From NCBI GenBank assembly GCA_902805935.1, contig CADCUR010000055.1:1-39189 (forward strand): a stretch of 39,189 nt of DNA, in the 5' to 3' direction. Both the position numbers and the translations under genes were made by a program. This document shows, one piece after another, positions 9,029-17,862 of this stretch (within the stretch, counting starts at the first letter, position 1; the number at the start of each line of letters is the position of its first letter). A model generated the notes under the pieces. It worked only from the letters and a program-made list of their open reading frames with translations, ran no database searches and was not told the DNA's origin. Source of the stretch: an uncultured Pyrinomonadaceae bacterium (GTDB lineage Bacteria > Acidobacteriota > Blastocatellia > Pyrinomonadales > Pyrinomonadaceae).

Positions 9029-9436
9029 TCAGAGATTCGCCGAATAGCCATCCGCGAACAGCGCGTCGTATTCGTCGGGCAAAGTTCCGCGCATTTTGGC
9101 GAACTCGCCTTCGGAGATGGCTTCGCGCATCACGGCGAGAACCGCGACGGCGTAGCTTTTTGCCGTCGCCGCGTCTTGCAGTCCGCTTCGCTCCGCCGTC
9201 CGCCTGACGAATTCGTCCACGCCGAAACCTTCGCCTGTCGCGTTAGGGTCACTTTTGTGTTCGGTGATAAAAGCTCCGATCTCTTCAGGTAGCTGCGCCG
9301 CGAGTTTGGCGGGCGCGTTGCCTGCCAAGTGGTCTGCCAGAGTTTGCAAAGTTGCACGCACGGAATTTTTTGCTTCCTCCGCCGATTCGACTCGGATGCG
9401 TTGCTGAACTTCGCTTATAAATTCGTGATCCTGCAT
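9029..9436 (-). CDS. DUF2267 domain protein
   Basis: MQDHEFISEVQQRIRVESAEEAKNSVRATLQTLADHLAGNAPAKLAAQLPEEIGAFI...GEFAKMRGTLPDEYDALF. Confidence 0.8.
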   Translation of the reverse strand: MQDHEFISEVQQRIRVESAEEAKNSVRATLQTLADHLAGNAPAKLAAQLPEEIGAFITEHKSDPNATGEGFGVDEFVRRTAERSGLQDAATAKSYAVAVLAVMREAISEGEFAKMRGTLPDEYDALFADGYSANL

Positions 9437-9581
9437 TTTGTTGTTAATCAGAAAAAGCGGCGACCGGCTCAAAACCCGTTCCGACATTTCCGTTTTCGAT
9501 TCTTTCTCCTTAGTTGGTATTTTCCTTTTTCTGCCGACGCTTTTCAAGGCTGAGCATCAAATTCAATTCCGCTCGTCTCAA

Positions 9582-9701
9582 AAACACTTCATCACCCTGC
9601 AAAAATACGCCGCTCAAGCCGAAGCGATTCCATTTCCCGAAGGCGTGTCTGACGTTGACACGCCGGCGGACTATGAAAATTTGACAAAAAAAATCAGGTG
9701 A
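9582..9701 (+). pseudogene. 3' remnant of a MobA/MocA-type nucleotidyltransferase gene
   Basis: KHFITLQKYAAQAEAIPFPEGVSDVDTPADYENLTKKIR resembles the C-terminus of these enzymes (DVDTPEDYxxL); no start or N-terminal domain upstream. Confidence 0.5.
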
Positions 9702-10374
9702 TGAATTTATAGCCCAAACCGTGAACGGTTTGAATAAACTGCGGATGTTTCGGATTCGCTTCGAGTTTTTGCCGCAGCCACGCGACGTGAACGTCAACCG
9801 TGCGCGTCGTCGGCATCGCGTCGTAGCCCCAAACCGCATCGAGCAATTTATCGCGCGAGTGAACCGCGCCGCGATTTTCAATCAGAAATTGCAAGAGCTT
9901 AAATTCAATCGCCGAGAGTTCGACCGGCTGATTATTTTTGCTGACTTCGGCGCGGCGAAAATCAACCGAAACGTCGCCGAAACGAAAAGCGTCGGGCGTA
10001 TTTCCGTTCGTGTTCGGCGAACGCCGCAGCAGCGCCTCGATTCGCGCCAGCAGTTCCAGCATTTCAAACGGCTTGGTCAAATAATCGTCCGCGCCGAGCT
10101 TCAAGCCGAGAACTTTGTCGAGCGTTTCGCCTCTTGCCGTGAGCATCAAAATCGGCGTCGTGACGTTCTTCTGCCGCAAATCGCGGCAGACATCCAAACC
10201 GTTCCGCTTCGGCAGCATCACGTCTAAAATTATCAAATCGAAAGATTCGGCGAGCGCGTAAGACAATCCGCGCTCGCCGTCGGTCGCGCTGCGCACGTCG
10301 AAGCCTTCGCTCCGCAAACGGTCGGTCAGGGTTAAAATCAAACCTGCTTCGTCTTCGACCAATAAAATTTTCAT
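9694..10374 (-). CDS. OmpR/PhoB-family response regulator
   Basis: Receiver domain (LLVEDEAGL, DLIILDVMLPKRNG, LTARGE, DDYLTKPF) and winged helix (TRTVDVHVAWLRQKL, VHGLGYKF). Confidence 0.95.
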   Translation of the reverse strand: MKILLVEDEAGLILTLTDRLRSEGFDVRSATDGERGLSYALAESFDLIILDVMLPKRNGLDVCRDLRQKNVTTPILMLTARGETLDKVLGLKLGADDYLTKPFEMLELLARIEALLRRSPNTNGNTPDAFRFGDVSVDFRRAEVSKNNQPVELSAIEFKLLQFLIENRGAVHSRDKLLDAVWGYDAMPTTRTVDVHVAWLRQKLEANPKHPQFIQTVHGLGYKFIT

Positions 10375-10386
10375 ATCGGTTTAAAG

Positions 10387-10466
10387 GCGAAAAAGTGAAA
10401 GGATGAAAAAGTAAATCGGCGACCCGCCACAAACTATTTTACCTTTTCACTTTTCCGCTTTTTCGC
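10387..10466. repeat. Imperfect inverted repeat of octamer-like A-rich units between RR and HK genes
   Basis: GCGAAAAAGTGAAAGGATGAAAAAGTAAA (10387-10415) vs reverse complement of right arm (ending 10466) GCGAAAAAGCGGAAAAGTGAAAAGGTAAA; 23/29 identical. Confidence 0.7.
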
Positions 10467-12279
10467 TTTTCAGTTCAATCGTGAACCGGCTTCCCTTTCC
10501 GATTTCGCTTTCGACATTTATCTTCCCGCCGTGCGCCGCGACGGTTTGCCTGACCAAACTCAAGCCCAAACCGCTGCCGTGAATCTGTTCGTCAACGACG
10601 ATTTTTGAACGATAAAACGGCTCGAAAATATGTTTCAAATCTTTCGCCGCGATGCCGATGCCTCGGTCTTCGACGCAAATTTTTATATGCCCGCCGCCGT
10701 TTGTCGCCGAGATTTTCAGCCGAGAGTTTCCATTCGAGTATTTAACCGAATTGACGATTAAATTCTGAATTGCCTGAGTTAAGGCTTTTTCATCAGCCGT
10801 GACGGTCGGCAGATTCTCGGCGATTTCTTTTTCAACCGTAAAACCTTTTTCTTTTATCAAAGGCTCGCATTCCGCGAGCGCGTTTTCGACAATTTTTTCA
10901 ACTTCCGTTTCGCGCCGTAAATCATATCTTCTCTTTCCCGAACGCGCGCCGGCGAATTCCAGAATCTGTTCGACCATTGCCGAAAGTTTGACGCCTTCGC
11001 GTTTGATAAGCGCGCCGTATTGCGCGATTTGATCGGCGTTTTGCACCACGCCGTCCGTTAAGTTTTCGCCCGCCGAACGAATCACGGCGAGCGGCGTGCG
11101 AAACTCGTGCGACACGGCTGAAACGAAATCCATCTGTCGCTGCGCGAGCCGCTTAGCGCGCCAAGCGGACACGAAAATCAAACAGACGCTGACCGCGAGC
11201 AGCAATAAAATGCCGAAACTGACAGCCAGATTTTTGCGCCGCTCGTTCAAAACAAATTGTTCGATTGAACCCGCCGAGTGCTGCGCCTTCAACTGCCATA
11301 CGCCTTCGTTCGGCAAATTTTCGCCGTTGAAAATTCTGACCTGCGGTTTCTCGTTTTTCAATACCTGCAATTCAATTTGATTCGTTTTGTTCGGCGCGGC
11401 GGCTTGTCTTGTGCGCGTTTCGAAACGGCTAAAAACCATGCTCTGTTTTGTTTCGCCCGGCGCTTTCGGAAACAAATTACGGTTGGCGAAAAATATCAGA
11501 TTTTCCGGCGAGAGATTGAAAATTTTGACATTTGCGTCGGCGCCGGTCAGATTACCGGTTTGAAAAATTGATTGATTGTCTTCACCCGCGACGGCGAGTT
11601 TGTAACTGTTGCCCGCATCGTCGGGAAAATACCTGTTGACCAGTTCGGGAAGAATTTGATTTTTAATCACGCTCGCGTCGAGTTCGATGACTAAAACGCC
11701 GCGCTGTTTCGGAATCTCGAACGGCATTGTCGGCATCGTTCCAGGATTGTCTTTATTGTTTCGCGGAAGCGGAATGGAGATTTTCCTGACGCCTTTTTCC
11801 GCATCGTGAATCGGGAGCAGCAGCGCGGGAATTTCTTCGGCAATCAACCGGGAGTTGGCTTCGCTGAATAATTTCGGCTTGAGCCGGTTTAGATTTTCCG
11901 TCCACTGCGCCAGTTCGAAAATGCGGCTTTCCCGGTTGAACCGAGAAACAGTTTGAGTGTCGGTTTCGATGAAATAAAAATCTCTGACTAAGTTTTGATA
12001 CGCCGTTTTTTCGCGCCAGAATTCGTAGCGCAGATTAAACTCGCCCCAGTTTTTTTCGCGCCAAACCGCCGCGTCGAGTTGAAAATTAAAATAAGCGTTT
12101 TGAATCTCGCGGTTAAAATCTTCGGCGAACCGCTGCGCGTCAATTTCCAGTCTTTTCTGCATTCGCTCGCGCTCGTCGTCGCTGATTTTTCCGAGCCATC
12201 TATACTGCAAGCCCGCCAGCGCGCCGAGCAAAATTAAAAGCACGGCGACGATTGAAATTGGAAACCAAGAACGCTTCAT
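10447..12279 (-). CDS. Sensor histidine kinase
   Basis: VSAVSHEFRTPLAVIRSAGENL (H box), NLIVNSVKYS (N box), VEDRGIGI, GSGLGLSLV; partner of the adjacent response regulator. Confidence 0.93.
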   Translation of the reverse strand: MKRSWFPISIVAVLLILLGALAGLQYRWLGKISDDERERMQKRLEIDAQRFAEDFNREIQNAYFNFQLDAAVWREKNWGEFNLRYEFWREKTAYQNLVRDFYFIETDTQTVSRFNRESRIFELAQWTENLNRLKPKLFSEANSRLIAEEIPALLLPIHDAEKGVRKISIPLPRNNKDNPGTMPTMPFEIPKQRGVLVIELDASVIKNQILPELVNRYFPDDAGNSYKLAVAGEDNQSIFQTGNLTGADANVKIFNLSPENLIFFANRNLFPKAPGETKQSMVFSRFETRTRQAAAPNKTNQIELQVLKNEKPQVRIFNGENLPNEGVWQLKAQHSAGSIEQFVLNERRKNLAVSFGILLLLAVSVCLIFVSAWRAKRLAQRQMDFVSAVSHEFRTPLAVIRSAGENLTDGVVQNADQIAQYGALIKREGVKLSAMVEQILEFAGARSGKRRYDLRRETEVEKIVENALAECEPLIKEKGFTVEKEIAENLPTVTADEKALTQAIQNLIVNSVKYSNGNSRLKISATNGGGHIKICVEDRGIGIAAKDLKHIFEPFYRSKIVVDEQIHGSGLGLSLVRQTVAAHGGKINVESEIGKGSRFTIELKSEKAEK

Positions 12280-12501
12280 AACAGTTGGCGGCGGTCGGCA
12301 ACCGGCAGTTTTACCTCGTTGACCGCGCGCCCGGAATTTATCCTACTGATTCTTTTTTCGTCTGTAAATGGTTTTACAAAACATTTTACATTCTTAACAA
12401 ATTCTTTGCCTTCTCTTAATCACCCGCCGGATTTTGTTTGCCATACTCGATACTGTCAAAAGACAAAATGCAAAAATTCAATTTCTGTGGAGGTTTTAGC
12501 A

Positions 12502-13530
12502 ATGAAAAAATTCATTATTTCTATTTTATGCGTGGCGGTGTTTTTTATCGGGTTGGGCGGTTTAATCGAGGACGCGGGCGCGCGTTTCAAATCCGACGAA
12601 CGCGCTCTCGAATTAATCCGTCAGGCGCAGACGGCAATCGGCGGCGAGGCTGTCGTGCGGAACGTGCGAAGTATTTCAATCGCGGGCAGCGCGGCGAAGA
12701 CTTTCGATTTTGACGGCACGCCGAGAACCGTGCCGGGCGAATTGGAAATCAATCTTCAACTGCCGAATCAATTTGCCAAAACGTTGAAGCTGCGACGCGA
12801 GGACAACTCGACCGAAGGCAAAAACGGCGAAATTAAAGAAGATGTCAAAGTTATCGTGATGAACGGCGAAGGCGCTCCGATTTTCAAACGAATTGACCCG
12901 AACGGAGAAAAACAAAACGTGGTCATCGTGAGAAAAGACAGTGCGGGTAAAATTTTATCGGGCGATAAAAGCACGGACGGGAAAGCCGAGAGAATCTTAG
13001 CGGACGGAAACATTAATTTTCTTAGAGCGAACGGCAATTTTCGTCAGAACGAAATGTTTCGCACCGCTTTAGCGCTGCTTTTAACCGCGCCGCCGGAAAC
13101 TGATTTTATATACGCGGGCGAAACGGATGTTGACGGAAACATCTGCGATATTGTCGAAGCGAGAGCCGGCGATTCGGCGGTCAAACTTTTCCTCGACAAA
13201 TCTTCGCACCTGCCCCGTATGATGAGTTATCAGGGACGCAAGCCGATGATTTTCCGCATCAAAAAAGACGAGCTGAAAACCGAATCGGATGCGCGAGTTT
13301 TGGAGCGTAATCTGAGCGATTCCGAGATGGCGGAGTTTCAAATCAGATTTTCAGATTATCGCGCGGTCGGCGGCATTCTGCTGCCGCACCGCTGGACGCA
13401 AACTGTGGGCGGCAGCGCGGACGAAACCGTTAATGTGACGAGCTATGAAATAAATCCGGCGGACATCGCTGAGAAGTTTCAAAACTCGCCGCCGAAGGTT
13501 TTGATTAGAACGGATAGAAAGGCGCAGTAA
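12502..13530 (+). CDS. Secreted protein of unknown function (LolA/outer-membrane-lipoprotein-sorting-like)
   Basis: Signal peptide MKKFIISILCVAVFFIGLGG; SD GTGGAGG at 12487-12493; beta-rich body. Confidence 0.6.
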   Translation: MKKFIISILCVAVFFIGLGGLIEDAGARFKSDERALELIRQAQTAIGGEAVVRNVRSISIAGSAAKTFDFDGTPRTVPGELEINLQLPNQFAKTLKLRREDNSTEGKNGEIKEDVKVIVMNGEGAPIFKRIDPNGEKQNVVIVRKDSAGKILSGDKSTDGKAERILADGNINFLRANGNFRQNEMFRTALALLLTAPPETDFIYAGETDVDGNICDIVEARAGDSAVKLFLDKSSHLPRMMSYQGRKPMIFRIKKDELKTESDARVLERNLSDSEMAEFQIRFSDYRAVGGILLPHRWTQTVGGSADETVNVTSYEINPADIAEKFQNSPPKVLIRTDRKAQ

Positions 13531-13557
13531 TTTTTCGACGAGCAAAAATCGAAGAGG

Positions 13558-13639
13558 AATTAACAGAGACGAAGCGAATGAAATGGACAAAAATCAAAAA
13601 GATTTAAGAACCCTTTCAACCGCTTCGTCTCTGTTAATT
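13558..13639. repeat. 19-bp perfect inverted repeat between convergent genes
   Basis: AATTAACAGAGACGAAGCG (13558-13576) and CGCTTCGTCTCTGTTAATT (13621-13639), 44-nt spacer. Confidence 0.95.
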
Positions 13640-13658
13640 TTATTACGTTAAGACGCAG

Positions 13659-15821
13659 TTACATCGTTGCCAGCACCGCGCGGATTTCGCCGTAGCTGTA
13701 AGCCTCGCCTAAAGATTCCTTAACGGGCGCGACAGCGAAACCGGCGTTTAGACGAATAATCGCATTTCTTATCGCTTCGATTTTATTCACATGAACGAGG
13801 TCGTCGAGCGCCACTTCGCCGCTCGGAATAAATCTGACGAGATGCGTCTCGACCGTGCTGATTGCAATTCCGCGCGATTCGGCGATTTCAGGAATTGAAA
13901 GCCCAGATTTGAACATATCGAGCGAAACATCGTAGGTGGTTTGCCCGCTCTGGTCGCGCTTCGTCCGTGTTTTGATTTCGCGTTTCGGCGTTTTCAGATT
14001 GATGCGCGAAGTCAAATTGTTCCGGTCGCAGTAATCTGTAATCGCTTCTAAAAAATCAGCGCCGTATTTCTGAAGTTTCAAATCGCCGACGCCGGAAATT
14101 TTTCGCATCTCGTCTTCGCTCTGCGGCAAAAACGTCGCCATTTCAATCAAGGTCGCGTCCGAGAAAATAACATACGGCGGCACATTTTCTTCGCGGGCGA
14201 AAACGGTTCGCACTTGCCTGAGTTCGTCGAACAAATCTTTGAGATATTCGTGTTCGAGTTTCGAGACGAGCGACTTTTCCCGTTTGTCTTCTTTAATCGT
14301 GACCTTGAACAACTCGACGCGCTCGGTGCCGCGCAGCACGTCCATACTTTTTTCCGTTAAAACAATGGTCGGGTATGTTCCTTCGGTTTGTTTCAGGTAA
14401 CCCTGCTCGATTAAATCCTTAAAATAATCGAACCAGTTGTTTTTTGAAACGTCCGCGCCGACGCCGTAAGTTTTCAAGTTTTTGTGTTCGTCCCGAATCG
14501 TCTTCGCCTGCGAGCCGCGCAGGAAATCAATCAGATAGCTCAAGCCGAAACGCTGCCCGGTGCGGTAAACCGCGCTCAATGCTTTTTGCGCGATAATCGT
14601 GCCGTCGAATTTTTCAAACGTCGTGTTGCAGTTGTCGCAATGCCCGCAGTCTTCGGTCAATTCTTCGCTAAAATAATTGAGAAGAAATTTTCGGCGGCAA
14701 GTTTTCAAATCGCCGAACGCGCCCATCGTGTTCAGTTTTTTGAGCATTATTTCGGTTTGCGATTTATTGCCTTCGACTTCGGCGAAACCTTTCAGTTTGT
14801 TGATGTCGCCCCAACTGAAAAACAACAGCGCTTCGGACTCTAAACCGTCGCGTCCGGCGCGTCCGGTTTCCTGATAATAGCTTTCGATGTTTTTCGGCAA
14901 ATCCATATGCACGACGAACCGCACGTTCGATTTGTCAATGCCCATTCCGAACGCGATTGTGGCGACGATGATTTTCACTTCGTCTTTTAAAAATAATTCT
15001 TGATGCTTGTCGCGCATTTCCTTGTCGAGACCGGCGTGATAAGCGAGCGCGTCGAAACCTTCGTCGCGCAAATCCGCCGCCAGACTGTCCGCCGAATTGC
15101 GGCTCAGACAATAAACGATGCCGCTTTCCGCACGGCGCGATTCGAGATATTCGAGCAGCCGGGCGTAGGAATTTCGCTTCGGCTCGATCTTGTAAAAAAT
15201 ATTCGGACGATTAAAACTCGAAACAAACAGCGCGGCGTTTCTGATAGCTAATCGTTCGACAATATCGTTCCGCACCAACTTATCGGCGGTCGCCGTCAGC
15301 GCAATTAAAGGAACGTCCGGGAAATACCTTTTTAGTCGTCCGAGCTGAATGTACTCGGGTCGAAAATCGTGTCCCCAACTCGAAATACAATGCGCTTCGT
15401 CAATTGCAAACAGCGATACGTTGATTGATTTCAAAAAGTCAATAAACTGGTCGCCCGACTGAAGAAGACGTTCGGGCGCGACGTAAAGCAGTTTTAATTT
15501 GCCGCTTCTGACGGCTTGGAAAACTTCGGTCTGCTCGCGCCCGGTTTGCGTCGAATTCAAAAACGCGGCTTCGACGCCGTTATTTTTCAGCGCGTCAACC
15601 TGGTCTTTCATCAATGCGATGAGCGGCGAAATCACGACCGTTAAACCGTCGAGCATCAGGGCGGGGATTTGGTAACACAAGGATTTTCCGCCGCCGGTCG
15701 GCATCAAAACGACGCAATCTTTTTTTTGCAGCACGGCGTCAATCGCCTGCTCCTGATTCATCCGAAACGAATCGTAGCCGAACTGACTTTTGAGAATTTC
15801 TTTTGCCCGTGCGATGTTCAT
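13659..15821 (-). CDS. recQ: ATP-dependent DNA helicase RecQ
   Basis: FGYDSFRMNQEQAIDAVL, MPTGGGKSLCYQIPAL, DEAH, GIDKSNVRFVVH, ETGRAGRDG, CxxC zinc motif (CGHCDNC), C-terminal HRDC and HTH. Confidence 0.95.
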   Translation of the reverse strand: MNIARAKEILKSQFGYDSFRMNQEQAIDAVLQKKDCVVLMPTGGGKSLCYQIPALMLDGLTVVISPLIALMKDQVDALKNNGVEAAFLNSTQTGREQTEVFQAVRSGKLKLLYVAPERLLQSGDQFIDFLKSINVSLFAIDEAHCISSWGHDFRPEYIQLGRLKRYFPDVPLIALTATADKLVRNDIVERLAIRNAALFVSSFNRPNIFYKIEPKRNSYARLLEYLESRRAESGIVYCLSRNSADSLAADLRDEGFDALAYHAGLDKEMRDKHQELFLKDEVKIIVATIAFGMGIDKSNVRFVVHMDLPKNIESYYQETGRAGRDGLESEALLFFSWGDINKLKGFAEVEGNKSQTEIMLKKLNTMGAFGDLKTCRRKFLLNYFSEELTEDCGHCDNCNTTFEKFDGTIIAQKALSAVYRTGQRFGLSYLIDFLRGSQAKTIRDEHKNLKTYGVGADVSKNNWFDYFKDLIEQGYLKQTEGTYPTIVLTEKSMDVLRGTERVELFKVTIKEDKREKSLVSKLEHEYLKDLFDELRQVRTVFAREENVPPYVIFSDATLIEMATFLPQSEDEMRKISGVGDLKLQKYGADFLEAITDYCDRNNLTSRINLKTPKREIKTRTKRDQSGQTTYDVSLDMFKSGLSIPEIAESRGIAISTVETHLVRFIPSGEVALDDLVHVNKIEAIRNAIIRLNAGFAVAPVKESLGEAYSYGEIRAVLATM

Positions 15822-15825
15822 AAAC

Positions 15826-15954
15826 GGAACGCCGTCATCTTGACGGCAATAAGCGTCATTGCGACGCGCAGAGATATTTTACAAATTAAGATTTTTATCG
15901 GCTGCGGCAGCGTTTGCGCTCACATGCTCAATGCCGTCAGGATGACGGCGTTCC
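15826..15954. repeat. REP-like palindromic element, two inverted copies
   Basis: 15826-15848 GGAACGCCGTCATCTTGACGGCA and 15932-15954 TGCCGTCAGGATGACGGCGTTCC (22/23 to the reverse complement); each copy internally palindromic. Confidence 0.85.
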
Positions 15955-16925
15955 AACGCGGCGGCAATTTTCGGAACAATCTTTTTTGGCACTTCAATAG
16001 CGCCTGCGATGTGACGCGCTTCGGTAAAATGCCCAACCACGTATACGCCCGCGACGTTCGTCTCGAAAGTTTCCTCGTCGTAAACCGGAACTTGTCCGTA
16101 TTTTGAATCTTTCATTCGCACGCCGAGACGTTCGAGCATCGTCAAATCAGCGTCCGAGCCGATTAAAACGAAAACGACATCGTTCGGCAAAGTCTCGACG
16201 TTGCCGTCTTCATCTTTCAAGACAATTTCCTTTTCTTTAATTTCAACTACGCTGCCGAGAAAAAAAACGTCCAGACAATTTTTCTCTAACTGCGCTTCGA
16301 GCGGTTCTTTGACCCAATGTTTGATGCAGCCCTGTTTCGGGTCGGTTTCTTCCCAATCTTTGCGAAACGTCGCCAAAGTCGCAAACGCGCCTTCCTGCGC
16401 CAGAAACAACGCGGCTTCGCCCGCCGAATTTCCGCCGCCGACGACGAGCGCGTGTTTTTTGACATACGGATAAGTTTCGCGGAACAGATGATGCACCTTC
16501 GGCAAGTCTTCGCCCTTCACGTTCAAACGCCGCGGATGCTGCATCGCGCCCGTAGCGAATAAAACTTTACGCGATTCGTATTCGTCCTTTTCGGTTTTTA
16601 CGACAAATTGATTCTCGGAAATTTTCTCGACCGCGACGACCGCTTCTTCCCACTGAATATTGAGATTTTTTTCCAGAACAAACCTGGTGTAATAAGACAA
16701 TAATTCCTCGCGCGTCGGTTTTTCTCTTGCCGGAAAAAGCGTTTTCGGTTCGAGTTCCAATTCGTTGACCGTCGAGAAAACCGTCAAGCCGACCGGATAT
16801 TGGTAAATCGTATTGCCGATTAAATTTTTTTCCAGCACCAAATAATCGAAATTGAGTTTCTGCGCTTCGTAAGCGGCGGAAATTCCCGCCGGTCCGGCAC
16901 CGATGATTATCAAATCGTAAATCAT
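15879..16925 (-). CDS. ypdA: YpdA-family FAD-dependent oxidoreductase (bacillithiol disulfide reductase-like)
   Basis: LIIIGAGPAGISAAYEAQKL, VVGGGNSAGEAALFLA, GVYVVGHFTEARHIAGAIEVPKKIVP; YPVGLTVFST motif. Confidence 0.82.
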   Translation of the reverse strand: MIYDLIIIGAGPAGISAAYEAQKLNFDYLVLEKNLIGNTIYQYPVGLTVFSTVNELELEPKTLFPAREKPTREELLSYYTRFVLEKNLNIQWEEAVVAVEKISENQFVVKTEKDEYESRKVLFATGAMQHPRRLNVKGEDLPKVHHLFRETYPYVKKHALVVGGGNSAGEAALFLAQEGAFATLATFRKDWEETDPKQGCIKHWVKEPLEAQLEKNCLDVFFLGSVVEIKEKEIVLKDEDGNVETLPNDVVFVLIGSDADLTMLERLGVRMKDSKYGQVPVYDEETFETNVAGVYVVGHFTEARHIAGAIEVPKKIVPKIAAALERRHPDGIEHVSANAAAADKNLNL

Positions 16926-17197
16926 TTTCCGTTATCAAGTTTTTTCAATTCTTCCGTAAATTTTTCAATCTGCAATTGCGTGTTTTCAAGCTCGCGTTTA
17001 GATTCCAGATATTTTTCCCACTGGTTCGTGTTGGTCAAAGCCTTCGTCACGTCTTCGTCGAGCGCGTGCGCCATCAACGCCAGCAAATCGCTCAACGCTT
17101 CCTGATTTTTAAGCAGCGATTGAATAATTGTGTAAGCGAGTTTGGCGTTCGGCAAATCAATATCTAATTCGTTTTTATTCGTTTGGGCAGCATTCAT
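16922..17197 (-). CDS. Hypothetical 91-aa protein, predicted helical
   Basis: 4-bp ATGA overlap with ypdA start, implying translational coupling; coiled-coil-like C-terminus. Confidence 0.65.
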   Translation of the reverse strand: MNAAQTNKNELDIDLPNAKLAYTIIQSLLKNQEALSDLLALMAHALDEDVTKALTNTNQWEKYLESKRELENTQLQIEKFTEELKKLDNGK

Positions 17198-17200
17198 TTC

Positions 17201-17851
17201 TTACCAAATCTCCGTCAAATCCAATTCAAAATCTTTGAGAACATCTTCGCCCGAAACCGTCTTCGGATTTTCCAAAACTTCAACCGTTTTATCTATGCGA
17301 TAAATGTGAACCCGTTTTTCATAAGGGTCAACAAGCCAACCTAACCTCACGCCGTTCTCGATATACTCCTCCATTTTACTTTTCAGATTTTTCAAGCGGT
17401 CGGACTTCGGGCGCAGTTCGATGACAAAATCCGGCGCAATCCGCGAAAAGCGTTCGGCGCGTTCAACCTCGGAAAGCGCGAAGTATCTTTCACACAGAAT
17501 CCAAGCCGCGTCGGGCATTCGTTTCGCGCCGTTCGGCAGAGTGAACTTTGCCGAGGAATCAAAGCAAACTCCGCTTTTATCTTTTTTCGCCCAAATGCCG
17601 AGTTGAATATCAATATCCCAATTTTTTCTGCTTGTTTCAGGAAAAGGCGGCGGCATAATTTCAAAATCTCCGTCCGAGTTTGTTTCAATCCGTAAATCTT
17701 CATTAGCGGCATCAATCTCGAAAAGTTCTTGGTCGGAAAATTTCCGTCCGTTTATCTTCACGACGAAAAAAAAAGGTTCGGGAAGCTCGACTTGAAATTC
17801 GCCCAGTGTAAAAGTTTGTTTCTCTTCGGCTAAGTCTATTACTGTTGACAT
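17201..17851 (-). CDS. Uma2-family (DUF820) endonuclease-like protein
   Basis: Central nuclease-like pattern RMPDAAWIL...APDFVIELRPKSDRLKNLKSKMEEYIENGVRLGWLVDPYEKRVHIYR. Confidence 0.88.
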   Translation of the reverse strand: MSTVIDLAEEKQTFTLGEFQVELPEPFFFVVKINGRKFSDQELFEIDAANEDLRIETNSDGDFEIMPPPFPETSRKNWDIDIQLGIWAKKDKSGVCFDSSAKFTLPNGAKRMPDAAWILCERYFALSEVERAERFSRIAPDFVIELRPKSDRLKNLKSKMEEYIENGVRLGWLVDPYEKRVHIYRIDKTVEVLENPKTVSGEDVLKDFELDLTEIW

Positions 17852-17862
17852 AATCCGCTATT

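Noticed and set aside
13558-13639. Inverted repeat considered as attC
   Set aside because: Ends AATTAAC/GTTAATT do not fit RYYYAAC/GTTRRRY and the arms lack the R/L box spacer and extrahelical bases.
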